From NCBI RefSeq assembly GCF_000377705.1, contig NZ_KB898626.1:1-64000 (forward strand): DNA of 64,000 bases, read 5' to 3'. How positions within the stretch are numbered: the first letter of the stretch is position 1; each line of letters opens with the position of its first letter. The position numbers were made by a program, and so were the translations under genes. The notes under the pieces were generated by a model. It did no database searches and was not told the origin of the DNA. It saw only the letters and a list, made by a program, of their open reading frames with translations. This stretch comes from Salsuginibacillus kocurii DSM 18087 (GTDB lineage: Bacteria; Bacillota; Bacilli; Bacillales; Marinococcaceae). This document shows positions 1 through 8,854 of this stretch, one piece after another.

Positions 1-105
1 GCGTCTTCATCTTCTTCTACCGCATCTTCGTCTTCTTCTACAGCGTCTTCGTCTTCTTCTACTGCATCTTCGTCTTCCTCTACCGCATCTTCATCTTCTT
101 CAAAG
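1..105 (-). repeat. 21-bp tandem repeat coding for EEDEDAV
   Basis: About five units of 21 bp follow each other inside the acidic protein gene, with only silent third-position differences (GCG/GCA, TCT/TCC and similar). They continue to the window edge, so the copy number is unknown. Confidence 0.85.
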
Positions 106-572
106 ACAGAGTAAAGGGTTTCCTGGGCGTTTAAGACTTCTGAGCGAACTTCTTCAATTTCTTCTTCTGTTTCTACCACTTCGGGCGCGTTTTCATCGAC
201 TTGATTTGTCACGCCGTTCAATTGATTATCTGCAGCATTTAAACGATGTAAGAAAGAATTCAGCTTTCCTTCATAAGCTTCCAATTCGCCAATTTCTTCG
301 TCTGTTAGATCTTCATCTTCTAATATTGAAAGAATCTCCTCTAAATCTGCACTGACAAAATCTGCTTTTTTCTCTACGCTGTCTAGTCGTTGCAGATGAT
401 GAGAAGTCTCTACATCACTTTGTTGTTCTGCATGCACTCCAGCATTTCCATTATTACCATTGTTTCCGTTCGCCTCTGAGTTAGGTTCTTCAGCACCTGC
501 TTGTCCTGCTGTAAATACAAGTCCTAATGCCGCCAAACTTGGTGCTGTCAACTTCACAATTCTTTTGTTCAT
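1..572 (-). CDS. Acidic secreted repeat protein, partial (C-terminus off the window)
   Basis: The gene starts with ATG at 572 behind a strong GGAGG-type ribosome binding site and runs off the left edge. The N-terminus is a signal peptide (MNKRIVKLTAPSLAALGL, cleavage likely after GQAGA). A Ser/Asn-Gly-rich stretch follows, then a predicted helical, Glu/Asp-rich region, and finally at least four perfect copies of the heptapeptide EEDEDAV at the window edge. No enzyme motif is visible. It is probably exported and either wall-associated or free. The function is unknown. The extreme acidity fits a halophile or alkaliphile, as in other surface proteins here. Confidence 0.75.
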   Translation of the reverse strand, partial: MNKRIVKLTAPSLAALGLVFTAGQAGAEEPNSEANGNNGNNGNAGVHAEQQSDVETSHHLQRLDSVEKKADFVSADLEEILSILEDEDLTDEEIGELEAYEGKLNSFLHRLNAADNQLNGVTNQVDENAPEVVETEEEIEEVRSEVLNAQETLYSVFEEDEDAVEEDEDAVEEDEDAVEEDEDAVEEDED

Positions 573-1190
573 GTTACCTTCCTCCTTTAAGAGCTTGGAA
601 ATTTGATGATACATGTCTAATTGTAGAAATACTCCCGCCGTAAAAAAAGAGAATTTAGAATACATAATCTCCTTTTAAACTTGATGAAATGTTGTAAAAA
701 GTCAGATCAATAAATATTACACTGCTATTATTTTTCATATAAAAGCTTTAACCACCATCATGCAGGCCTACCTGCTTTTGTGATGGTTTATTTTCATAGC
801 CAGCAGTTAACGAAAAGATTACAAACTATTATCATCGAAAACTTTTACTACAAAAAAGTAATTATTAATAGTAAACGAATAGAAATATCATCCATAGCAA
901 ATGCCTATTCATTAGGATTTTATAACTATGTGACGAATTGACTTCTCTTAGTTCATTTCTAACCAGAGAACAAAGAAACCTGATTTTAATATATCAGAAT
1001 AATAAAAGCCCTCTATATCTGATGTGAGCTTATTTTTCATACCGGAATACAAGCTAATTTAATGACAAACAAGTATGTTTTTCGAGATTCTTTACAAATC
1101 TCTACTGTTTTTGTAAGTAATATGGTATAGTACTTAAGACTTGAAAAACTTTTAAATTTAGAAATTACATTGTAAAAAGAGGGATAGAGA
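573..1190. other. Intergenic region with an orphan hairpin
   Basis: This 618-bp gap lies between the divergent acidic-protein and chemoreceptor genes. It is AT-rich with no credible ORF. A hairpin at about 750-790 (ACCATCA / TGATGGT arms with an inner GCAGG / CCTGC stem) is followed on the plus strand by TTTATTTT and looks like a terminator, although no gene precedes it. A likely extended -10 for the chemoreceptor (TGG-TATAGT) is at 1123-1131. Confidence 0.5.
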
Positions 1191-2870
1191 ATGAAAGCAT
1201 GGCAACATTTTTCTGTGCGCGGAAAACTACTTGCAACGTTTAGTACTGTATTATTACTCTTTATAATTGGAGCCGTTTGGATCTTTTTAGAACTCAATTC
1301 AACCGGCGAGGAACTAGACACATCCGAACAACGGGCCGAACGCGCTGTTATCGTCACGGATATTGGTTCCCTCTTTCGTGCAAAGTACATACAAGTTAAT
1401 GAGTTTGCCCGTACAGGCAATTTTGACGAAGAATATTATATAGAACAAAATGATAGACTTACCGAGTACCTAGCAATGATTGAGGATCGTATGAACACAG
1501 AGAGGCAGCAAGAATTGTATACAACCATCCATGAAAACAATGATCAGTTCAATGAATTAGCGACAGGCGTTGTGGAAGGGGAAGGTTCCATAGAACTTGC
1601 AATGGCTGAGTTAGATCAATTACGCGGAGAAACGGTCACTTCAACCCGCGAACTTTCAAACGAAGTCGTTGATCAGATGGGACTAGCACAAGAGGAAGCT
1701 GCCGCCTCTCTTTCACAATCGCAAACTGTGTTTATCGTTTCTTTAGCGGTCGCGTCAGTGATTGGCTTTACTTTATTTTTATTGTTTAGCAATAACTTGA
1801 GCCGCACCTTGCAAAAAGTGTCTTACAACGCAGAACAGATTAGTGAAGGTAATTTAAACGTTGAACAAGTGAAAACAAACGCAAAAGATGAAATCGGCGT
1901 GTTGGCTTCTTCCATGAATGGGATGACCAATAACTTGCGTGAATTGGTGCAAAACATTTCGAACACTTCTACAGAAGTCGCATCTTCAGCTGAACAACTC
2001 CTGGCAAGTGCGGATGAAACGAGCAAAGCCAGCAGTCAAATTTCTGCCTCCGTGCAAGAAGTGTCCAGTGGGGCTGACCAACAAGCTGAGACAGCTAATC
2101 ACGCTCAATCTACAGCTGAAGAAATCTCTACCGGAACCGGGCAGATTGCCTCTAATGCTCAAGAAGTAAATGATTCTGCAACGCAGGCTTCCCATAAAGC
2201 CTCAAACGGTGCAGAAGTCATTACACAGACCGTAGACCAAATGAACACCATTCAGGAGAAAACAGAATCTACAGCTACTATCATTGAGCAGCTCAACAAT
2301 AAATCCGGACAAGTAGGAGAGGTCGTATCACTTATTACCGACCTATCCGAACAGACCAATCTACTCGCTTTAAATGCAGCTATTGAAGCAGCGCGGGCTG
2401 GTGAACACGGGAAAGGCTTTGCGGTAGTAGCCGAGGAAGTACGAAAGCTCGCTGAACAGTCTGGTCAGTCTGCCCAGCAAATTAGCACGATGCTTGAAGA
2501 GATTCAAAGTGACATTACTCAGTCTGTTCAAGCTATGAAAGACGGTCAGGTGGCAGTTAGTGATGGAATGTCTTACGTTGGTCAAGCCGGAGATGCTTTT
2601 AACGACATCCAAAAAGCAGTTGTGCGCGTTTCCAGCCAAGTGCAAGAAGTATCTGCTGCCATTGAGGAAATCACCGCAAGTACTGAGTCGATGTCAACTT
2701 CTATCGAACGAACAGCCACCGTCGCGAGCGACTCTGTTCATTATACTCAAGAAGTAGCCTCTGCGGCTGAAGAACAAAATGCTTCCATGCAAGAAGTTAA
2801 TGCAGCCGCTGCTACGCTCTCAAAAATGGCCGAAAATTTACAGGAATCGATCCAAACATTCAAATTGTAA
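1191..2870 (+). CDS. Methyl-accepting chemotaxis protein
   Basis: This is a membrane chemoreceptor of 559 residues. Transmembrane segment 1 spans about 13-35. An extracytoplasmic helical sensor of about 140 residues (four-helix-bundle type) follows, then transmembrane segment 2 at about 178-200, a HAMP linker to about 255 and a long coiled-coil signalling domain. The highly conserved hairpin tip ([19 protein letters not shown]) is intact and would contact CheA and CheW. The start follows GAGGGA. It stands alone with its own terminator, as is common for chemoreceptors. The ligand cannot be predicted from sequence. Confidence 0.95.
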   Translation: MKAWQHFSVRGKLLATFSTVLLLFIIGAVWIFLELNSTGEELDTSEQRAERAVIVTDIGSLFRAKYIQVNEFARTGNFDEEYYIEQNDRLTEYLAMIEDRMNTERQQELYTTIHENNDQFNELATGVVEGEGSIELAMAELDQLRGETVTSTRELSNEVVDQMGLAQEEAAASLSQSQTVFIVSLAVASVIGFTLFLLFSNNLSRTLQKVSYNAEQISEGNLNVEQVKTNAKDEIGVLASSMNGMTNNLRELVQNISNTSTEVASSAEQLLASADETSKASSQISASVQEVSSGADQQAETANHAQSTAEEISTGTGQIASNAQEVNDSATQASHKASNGAEVITQTVDQMNTIQEKTESTATIIEQLNNKSGQVGEVVSLITDLSEQTNLLALNAAIEAARAGEHGKGFAVVAEEVRKLAEQSGQSAQQISTMLEEIQSDITQSVQAMKDGQVAVSDGMSYVGQAGDAFNDIQKAVVRVSSQVQEVSAAIEEITASTESMSTSIERTATVASDSVHYTQEVASAAEEQNASMQEVNAAAATLSKMAENLQESIQTFKL

Positions 2871-2930
2871 ATGTTTAGTATAGCAACGTTCTTTATCAAC
2901 AACGTCCCTTTAACACAAGACATCATAATA

Positions 2931-2966
2931 GAAAAGCCGGGGGTTATCACATCCCCGGCTTTTCTC
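2931..2966 (+). terminator. Rho-independent terminator after the chemoreceptor
   Basis: The arms AAAAGCCGGGG and CCCCGGCTTTT flank a short loop, with T-rich sequence after the stem. Confidence 0.85.
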
Positions 2967-3136
2967 ATGCAAGAAACACACTGTTCAGCTTAAACTGCAG
3001 GGGTTAAGCCCACTACTCCAAGGGGCATATACGTTTTCAGAGGAAATCAATATTTAAAGTCTAAACCTCAGATGCTGTTAATATGTTACAATAGGTGTCA
3101 CATCAGCTCTCATTTTATTTATAAAGGGGAAACCAT

Positions 3137-3439
3137 ATGAGAACGAAAATCATGAAATGGATTAATGGAAGCTTTGAAGCTGTCTTAGCGATTCCTTTAC
3201 TCGGGGGCGCTCTTGTTATCAGCTTATCATGGACCCCACTCTTAGTTATGCTTATTTTGCATATTATTGCTCTTGTCTTTTCAGTTCAAGATAATAAAAA
3301 GAAAGCTGGGCCGATTTTAGGAATTGTCACTTCATGTGTTGCCTGGATCCCGGGAGTCGGTTTTGTCATGCACGTTATAACCGCTATCTTTAACATGGTG
3401 GAAGCGGCGAAAGATGAAACGGTCAGTAAAGAAATTTAG
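3137..3439 (+). CDS. Small two- to three-helix membrane protein
   Basis: This 100-residue protein begins at ATG behind AAAGGGG. It has hydrophobic segments at about 15-50 and 58-88, joined by a short Lys-rich loop (DNKKK), and an acidic/basic tail. It resembles small conserved Bacillus membrane proteins of unknown role; I do not recognise a specific family. It is monocistronic and convergent with the next gene, and the two share a terminator. Confidence 0.75.
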   Translation: MRTKIMKWINGSFEAVLAIPLLGGALVISLSWTPLLVMLILHIIALVFSVQDNKKKAGPILGIVTSCVAWIPGVGFVMHVITAIFNMVEAAKDETVSKEI

Positions 3440-3502
3440 AATGTTGCCTAGAACCACCGGCTGATCGAAAGAGTAAGATCATAATAAATAAAAGTGAGCA
3501 TT

Positions 3503-3537
3503 AAAACCAGTGAAGTGTCATTCTTCACTGGTTTTTT
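3503..3537. terminator. Bidirectional terminator
   Basis: The stem AAAACCAGTGAAG / CTTCACTGGTTTT has A-rich and T-rich flanks, so it can end both the plus-strand membrane protein gene and the converging minus-strand lipoprotein gene. Confidence 0.8.
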
Positions 3538-3568
3538 GTATAACCCATTTAAACGTTACTTTATGAAG

Positions 3569-4063
3569 TTAAAAATCTTCGTTAAGATTTATGAGGTTTT
3601 CTTCATCTTTCATAAGTTGAACATGAACCGAGGGTGCAGCGTGAGTGTCTTGAGCTTCTTCAGCAAAGGTTTCTGCAAGCGCTTCTGCTTCCTCATTGCT
3701 TACATCTTCTCCTAAGTGGACAGTAAGCACGACCTTCCCATCCTCTTCATATACTTCTACATCTTGTACACTAGCATCTGCTGCAATGATTTCTATCAAG
3801 TCCTCATCTGCTGAACTCGGTTCCCTCATTTCACTATCATTTTCATCACGGTCTACCTCTTCACTTGTATCTTCTACCTCATGAGTCGTTTCATTATTAC
3901 TTTCCTCTGTTTTTTCTTCATCGTCCTCATCGTTTTCTTGAAGTTCATCTACTTCCTCCTCAGCTCCTTGAGGTTCATCTACATTCTCCATTTCTTCTTC
4001 ACCGCTACAACCAATGAGTAATAAAATCAACGAGATCATACCAACTTTCCCACTATGTTTCAT
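3569..4063 (-). CDS. Acidic lipoprotein with small C-terminal domain
   Basis: This 164-residue protein has a lipoprotein signal peptide with lipobox LIGC (Cys19), so it should be anchored to the outer face of the membrane. Residues 20-80 are an almost purely Asp/Glu linker. About 80 residues of mixed alpha/beta sequence follow (DASVQDVEVYEEDGKVVLTV onwards). The start follows GAGGAG. No known function is recognised. Its layout is like that of the lipoprotein at 45491-45943. Confidence 0.7.
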   Translation of the reverse strand: MKHSGKVGMISLILLLIGCSGEEEMENVDEPQGAEEEVDELQENDEDDEEKTEESNNETTHEVEDTSEEVDRDENDSEMREPSSADEDLIEIIAADASVQDVEVYEEDGKVVLTVHLGEDVSNEEAEALAETFAEEAQDTHAAPSVHVQLMKDEENLINLNEDF

Positions 4064-4176
4064 ATGAAACTCCTCTTCTTAGTAGAATTTATTCAATCTA
4101 CCCTTATTATAATATAGCGCGTGCACGGGACCTACCAGTAGCGAAGGCCCATGCAAACAAAAATATACGCTAGTAT

Positions 4177-4252
4177 AAAAACCCTGCAGAAATTACTCTC
4201 TGCAGGGTTTACGATACTTTAATGCTTTACCGCACTGGGGGTCAGGCACCAC
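4177..4252. repeat. Dispersed repeat: hairpin plus GGGGTCAGGCACC tail (copy 1)
   Basis: A perfect stem (AAACCCTGCAGA / TCTGCAGGGTTT) that can act as a terminator is followed by CTTTAATGC-TTACCG and GGGGGTCAGGCACC. The same arrangement recurs at 45388-45486. The tail alone recurs at about 5588, 26704 and 44333. Confidence 0.7.
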
Positions 4253-4256
4253 TATA

Positions 4257-5147
4257 TTAATGATAAGACTCAATCTGCTCGATTAGATCTTCGCCGCTGA
4301 AGTCGCCATCCGCGTTAATTCGTTGTAACTCATACGGGGAAGTATCCTCTGTGTTGATACCTTCACGAACCGTATACATTAGTTCATACCCTCGTTCTTT
4401 GCCGATTTCAACCACATCCTCATTGAATGCGCCAAACGGGTAGGTATAGGTAAAGACTTCATTGCCTACGTGCTCTTCAATGAGTTCTTCGGACGTTTCA
4501 AAATCTTCAATAATCCGTTCCATATATTCTTCTTCAGATTCCAATTCCCCATCTACCACTTTTTGATTAATCAGTGGTGCTCCTTCTCCGTCTTCTGTTT
4601 CTACGTAGTGGTGAAGGTCATGGCTGTGATTCTGTATATCAATGTATTCACTTTCCGCCATTTCTGCAGCCTCATCCCAGCCAAAGTGAGGGTTTGAGCC
4701 CGGGGTCTCACCACGGTAGCTCGTTACTACATAAATGGTGGCGTGCATTTCCATTTCATCTAATAAAGGATATGCAATCTCATAATTACTTTCATACCCA
4801 TCATCAATGGTGATAACTAATGGCTTTTCCGGCATATCTACATCTTCGCCGTTATAAAACGCTGCCAGCTTTTCTTCGGTAATCGTTTCATAGCCTTCTT
4901 CCTGTAATGCTTCTAACTGATCTTCGAAACGTTCGGTAGGTACCGTTACTGAACTCGCTGCTTCTTCATCATCATCAAAATGGTGATACATCAACACCGT
5001 AATCGGGGTCTTACCTTCAGGTACCCCTTCCTCTTCTATCTCGTTCTCTTCAGGTTCAGAGGTTTCCTCTTCGTTCTCCGTCACATCTTGACAACCAACC
5101 ATGAAAACAGCAAAACCTGTTATTAAAAAGCTTTTTAATATAGTCAT
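4257..5147 (-). CDS. Polysaccharide deacetylase lipoprotein
   Basis: This 296-residue lipoprotein (lipobox MVGC) has an acidic linker and then a NodB-type polysaccharide deacetylase domain from about residue 47. The metal-site motifs are visible: VLMYHHF at the start, the ITIDDGY Asp-Asp pair, and NHSHDLHH for the histidine pair. The last resembles the HTYDLH-type motif of PgaB/IcaB poly-N-acetylglucosamine deacetylases. It should remove acetyl groups from an extracellular amino-sugar polymer at the membrane surface. The start follows GGAGG. No polymer synthase gene is nearby, so the substrate is open. Confidence 0.85.
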   Translation of the reverse strand: MTILKSFLITGFAVFMVGCQDVTENEEETSEPEENEIEEEGVPEGKTPITVLMYHHFDDDEEAASSVTVPTERFEDQLEALQEEGYETITEEKLAAFYNGEDVDMPEKPLVITIDDGYESNYEIAYPLLDEMEMHATIYVVTSYRGETPGSNPHFGWDEAAEMAESEYIDIQNHSHDLHHYVETEDGEGAPLINQKVVDGELESEEEYMERIIEDFETSEELIEEHVGNEVFTYTYPFGAFNEDVVEIGKERGYELMYTVREGINTEDTSPYELQRINADGDFSGEDLIEQIESYH

Positions 5148-5634
5148 TCAGCCTCCAACTTTCCTTATGGCAAAAAATTTGATCCTTTCTAATTTTAAAA
5201 GAGAATGGTGGCACTCGCAAGTTAATAAATGTAGAAGTTTCATGTGAAATCTTCGTAGGATATTCTCAGAGGCCATCTGACCATTTCTTTTCTATTTCAA
5301 TAACCATGAAAATGAGGTTTATGAACCCATATCGGCTCTTTTAACATAATGTTGATAATTAATGAGGTAGCTCCTGAAAACCATACCCGAGGCTTTCTCG
5401 CCAAACGCATCAATACCTTTCAAAATCAATTTATTATCATGCACTATCTGCTCTGAATCTCTCTTCGACACCTTTCATGAATGCTCTGAAAGTTTCTCCT
5501 CCTCATTATCTTCTATTATTTCGCTCTTCTTCAACCTCCCCTGATCCTGCTCTGAAACCCCCCCCCTTTACTGCCCCCTTTATCACATTAACGCTGTACC
5601 TTACCGGGGGACAGGCACCATAATGACAGATAAT
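5148..5634. other. Intergenic region with a GGGGACAGGCACC repeat copy
   Basis: There is no gene in this gap. At about 5588-5623 it carries a copy of the dispersed repeat (CTGTACCTTACCGGGGGACAG then GCACC), preceded by a poly-C tract. The rest is AT- and pyrimidine-rich with no further structure that I can support. Confidence 0.5.
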
Positions 5635-5663
5635 TTGACAAATTTTTTGATTTTTTCTATAAA
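5635..5663 (+). promoter_or_regulatory. Sigma-A promoter of the tctCBA-ywrD operon
   Basis: TTGACA (5635-5640), a 17-bp spacer and TATAAA (5658-5663) make a near-consensus sigma-A promoter. A perfect inverted repeat, GACTTT-CGA-AAAGTC (5671-5685), sits at the expected transcription start and could be an operator or a 5' mRNA hairpin. Confidence 0.75.
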
Positions 5664-5703
5664 TTTTGTAGACTTTCGAAAAGTCATGATATATACTCGT
5701 AAT

Positions 5704-5750
5704 CTAACAAAAAGTTTTGTTTTTTTGTTTTTCAGGTACTTTTTGTTAAT
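5704..5750 (+). promoter_or_regulatory. Leader with mutually exclusive hairpins
   Basis: ACAAAAAG-TTTTGT followed by a T-run forms a short terminator-like hairpin. TAACAAAAAG can instead pair with CTTTTTGTTA further downstream. Both lie in the untranslated leader of tctC. An attenuation role is only an inference. Confidence 0.35.
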
Positions 5751-5790
5751 TAACTACTAAATTATCTTTCTTTAAGAAGGGGAGTTTTTC

Positions 5791-6771
5791 ATGATGAAAA
5801 AGAAAGTGGCATTTGTACTAGCAACAGGAGTGACTGCAGTTGCTTTATCTGCCTGCGGGGGTGGCGATTCAGCCGAAGATTATCCAAATGACTCAATTGA
5901 AATGGTAGTGCCGTGGGGTGCCGGCGGTGATACTGATGTGATTAACCGCATCACAACTGATTATTTGGAAGATGAATTAGGAACCTCGATCACGATCACG
6001 AACATGAGCGGTGGCGGTGGAGCTATTGGCGCCCAGGAAGCGCTCAATGCGGATAATGATGGTTATACTATACTTGCTGGCCATGATTCCATTGCCGTTT
6101 CATACTTAATGGACCAAACTGATTTCCACTATTTCGATTTTGAACCGGTTTCTCTAATGACTTCAGCCAATCAGCTCTTAGCAACCAACATTGATAATGA
6201 ATGGGACAGTATGGAAGATGTGATTGATGACGTAGCTGATGACCCTGAATCGATCAGCTTTGGAGCGACCGTCGGTTCAACGACGCATGTTGTTCCACTA
6301 GGTATTCAAAATGATGCCGGGGTGGAGTTTAACTTTGTTAACTACGAAGATACGGCAGAACGGACCCAAGCTCTTCTTGGCAATCATGTAGACATTGTCC
6401 CTACTACGGTTCCAGCAGCTGAAGAATACATTGAAGCTGATGAAATTAAAATCCTCGGTATTCTCGCTGATGAACGAAATGAAGCCTTACCTGAGGTAGA
6501 GACATTAGAAGAACAAGGCATCGACTTTACGTTTGGAACCAACCGTGGTTACTTCTTCCCAGAAGATACGCCTGATGAAATTGTTGATCAGTGGGATGAA
6601 GCGCTCGGGAATGTGGCCGAGAATGAAGATTTCCAACAAGAGATTGAAGAGATGGGTGTAGAAATCAATTACTTAGACCGCGACGAGTACAATGAGTATC
6701 TCGAAAACGACCTTCATGAAATGGAAGACATTCTCGAGGAACAAGGGGCACTTGAAAGAGAAGTAGAATAG
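5791..6771 (+). CDS. tctC: Tripartite tricarboxylate transporter substrate-binding lipoprotein (TctC/Bug family)
   Basis: This 326-residue extracytoplasmic binding protein has a lipobox at LSAC. The Bug-family ligand loops are visible: VVPWGAGGDTD near residue 36 and NMSGGGGAIGAQ near 70. It should deliver a carboxylated substrate to the TctAB membrane unit encoded directly downstream. The start has the ribosome binding site AAGGGG. The usual length for the family is about 320, so it is full-length. The neighbouring gamma-glutamyltransferase hints at a glutamate- or glutathione-derived substrate, but this is inference. Confidence 0.92.
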   Translation: MMKKKVAFVLATGVTAVALSACGGGDSAEDYPNDSIEMVVPWGAGGDTDVINRITTDYLEDELGTSITITNMSGGGGAIGAQEALNADNDGYTILAGHDSIAVSYLMDQTDFHYFDFEPVSLMTSANQLLATNIDNEWDSMEDVIDDVADDPESISFGATVGSTTHVVPLGIQNDAGVEFNFVNYEDTAERTQALLGNHVDIVPTTVPAAEEYIEADEIKILGILADERNEALPEVETLEEQGIDFTFGTNRGYFFPEDTPDEIVDQWDEALGNVAENEDFQQEIEEMGVEINYLDRDEYNEYLENDLHEMEDILEEQGALEREVE

Positions 6772-6783
6772 GAGGGGCCAACG

Positions 6784-7254
6784 TTGAAAAACAAAGAACA
6801 ATTGGCAGCTCTAATCGTTTTAGCGGTAGCGGGCATCTTCTATTATTTCACCTTTAATATCCCAGCCCGGGAAGAAGACGGGCTGGGACCCACTTTTTTT
6901 CCGCGGCTTCTGCTGATTATGATTGGAGCTTTAGCGATACTTAGTTTAATCCGTTCTTTTGTCACACCAACAAAAGAAATGAAAAAGGAAGAAGAAACAG
7001 CCGAACAAAAAAAACGAGGCAAGTCCGTTTGGATTATATTTGTATTGTTCGGCGTATTTATTCTACTTGTTGACTTTCTCGGGTTTACGCTCTCAGCAGT
7101 ATTATTTATTATTGCCGTTTATTTATTGATCGGACCTTCACAGTCTTGGAAACGTTCGGCGCGTACGCTCGGTATACTTATCGTTATACTTTTTGTCCTT
7201 CAATTTGTTTTCCAAAATATTTTAGAGGTACCGCTACCATCCGGTATATTCTAG
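6784..7254 (+). CDS. tctB: Tripartite tricarboxylate transporter small membrane subunit TctB
   Basis: This 156-residue protein begins at TTG behind GGAGGGG, 12 bp after tctC. It has about four transmembrane segments: 7-24, 38-60, 82-100 and 105-150 (the last a pair). The conserved GLGPTFFPRLL-type motif of TctB follows the first helix. A charged Lys/Glu loop lies around 65-78. It forms the small membrane subunit beside TctA. Confidence 0.9.
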   Translation: MKNKEQLAALIVLAVAGIFYYFTFNIPAREEDGLGPTFFPRLLLIMIGALAILSLIRSFVTPTKEMKKEEETAEQKKRGKSVWIIFVLFGVFILLVDFLGFTLSAVLFIIAVYLLIGPSQSWKRSARTLGILIVILFVLQFVFQNILEVPLPSGIF

Positions 7255-7272
7255 GAAAAGAGGTGAGATCAC

Positions 7273-8778
7273 GTGGAAAACGTTCTGCTAAGTTTGCAGG
7301 AAGTCCTGCAATGGCAAACACTGCTCCTTATGTTTATTGGGGTATGCGTAGGAATTGTACTAGGGTGTATCCCCGGTTTTACAATGACGATGGCTGTGGC
7401 GCTTACGTTGCCATTTAGTTTCACGCTTGACCCCCTTCAAGGAATTTCATTAATGATGGGGGTATGGATTGGTGGCGCCTCTGGTGGACTTATATCAGCT
7501 TGTTTATTAGGTATTCCCGGTACTCCATCAGCCATGGCCACCACCTTTGATGCGTATCCAATGGCTAGAAATGGGCAACCCGGACGGGCATTGGCCATTG
7601 GGTTATGGTCTTCTTTTTTTGGAGCACTCATTGGTGGGGTCATCCTTGTAGTTGCTTCTCCTTTTTTGGCAGCCTGGGCCGTTAACTTCGGACCATGGGA
7701 GTTTTTCAGTTTAATGGTCTTCGGGTTAACCGCCATTGCCAGCTTAGGTCAGGGCTATTTAATTAAAGGCTTGATTGCCGGATTGTTCGGTATGTTTATC
7801 GGCACATTTGGCCTTGATCCCGTAACCAATACAGAACGATTCACCTTTGGCTTTGTGGAAATGTACAATGGCTTTGATTTTCTGCCGATTTTGATTGGGG
7901 TATTTGCCTTTTCCCAGCTTCTCAGTGAACTAAAGCAAGGTGCACGTCAATCCGTCGATTTCGGAGAACAGAAAAGTGTCTCTTATCCGATTGGTAAAAC
8001 GATAAAAGAAATGTTTTCTTCCTCTATTAATGTTGTTCGCTCCTCGATCATCGGTACGATTGTCGGCATCCTGCCAGGGGCGGGCTCTAGTATTGCTAAC
8101 ATTTTAAGTTATGATGTGGCGAAAAAAGTTTCAAAGAATTCGAGAGAATTTGGAACAGGAAAAAAAGACGGTATTATTGCTGGTGAATCAGCAAACAACT
8201 CTTCAGAAGGCGGTGCTTTGATTCCGACTTTGGCACTTGGCATCCCTGGTAGCGCAGTTACAGCCATGATGCTTGGCGCTTTGCTGATTCATGGTATTCA
8301 ACCTGGTCCTTACTTTATTATTTCCGAGCCAGTGCTTGCGTACGGCATCTTTCTTTCCTTTTTCATATCAGCCATTTTCATGCTTCTTATTCAATCTTTT
8401 GGTATTCGACTTTTCTTACGGGTAAACGATATCCCGCTTCATATTTTGCTCCCTGTTGTTATTGTGTTGTGTGCGCTTGGCAGCTTCGCCATTAACAACC
8501 GCATGTTTGATGTAGGCGTACTGCTGTTGTTTGGTGTACTCGGTTACTTAATGAAACACTTTGGTTTTTCTCTGCCGGCTTTTGTCCTTGGCGTAATTCT
8601 GGGGCCATTGACCGAACAAAACTTACTGCGCGCCTTAAATACAAGTCCGGACATATCACTCTTTTTCACGCGTCCAATCTCAGGCGTTCTTTTAACCTTG
8701 GCGATTCTTTCACTCATTTACGCGATTGTTTCAGAAGTTAAGTATTCCAAACAGATGGCTCAAGCCAAACAAGAATAA
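7273..8778 (+). CDS. tctA: Tripartite tricarboxylate transporter large permease TctA
   Basis: This 501-residue permease begins at GTG behind AGGTGAG. It has about 11-12 transmembrane helices and both family signatures: GCIPGFTMTMAVALTLP near residue 32 with GIPGTPSAMATTFDAYP near 82, and LPGAGSSIANILSY near 267 with SANNSSEGGALIPTLALGIP near 309. It forms the transport pore for the substrate held by TctC. The length and motifs are intact. Confidence 0.95.
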   Translation: MENVLLSLQEVLQWQTLLLMFIGVCVGIVLGCIPGFTMTMAVALTLPFSFTLDPLQGISLMMGVWIGGASGGLISACLLGIPGTPSAMATTFDAYPMARNGQPGRALAIGLWSSFFGALIGGVILVVASPFLAAWAVNFGPWEFFSLMVFGLTAIASLGQGYLIKGLIAGLFGMFIGTFGLDPVTNTERFTFGFVEMYNGFDFLPILIGVFAFSQLLSELKQGARQSVDFGEQKSVSYPIGKTIKEMFSSSINVVRSSIIGTIVGILPGAGSSIANILSYDVAKKVSKNSREFGTGKKDGIIAGESANNSSEGGALIPTLALGIPGSAVTAMMLGALLIHGIQPGPYFIISEPVLAYGIFLSFFISAIFMLLIQSFGIRLFLRVNDIPLHILLPVVIVLCALGSFAINNRMFDVGVLLLFGVLGYLMKHFGFSLPAFVLGVILGPLTEQNLLRALNTSPDISLFFTRPISGVLLTLAILSLIYAIVSEVKYSKQMAQAKQE

Positions 8779-8854
8779 TAGCACGCTTCTCGTTTGAATG
8801 ACGCTGCTCCAATGTAAATCGAACAAAAATTTACCAACGAAAGGTGAGAGATAT

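Noticed and set aside
8798-8854. N-terminal extension of gamma-glutamyltransferase
   Set aside because: No ribosome binding site at 8798, while AGGTGAG precedes ATG 8855; the extra residues do not resemble the family.
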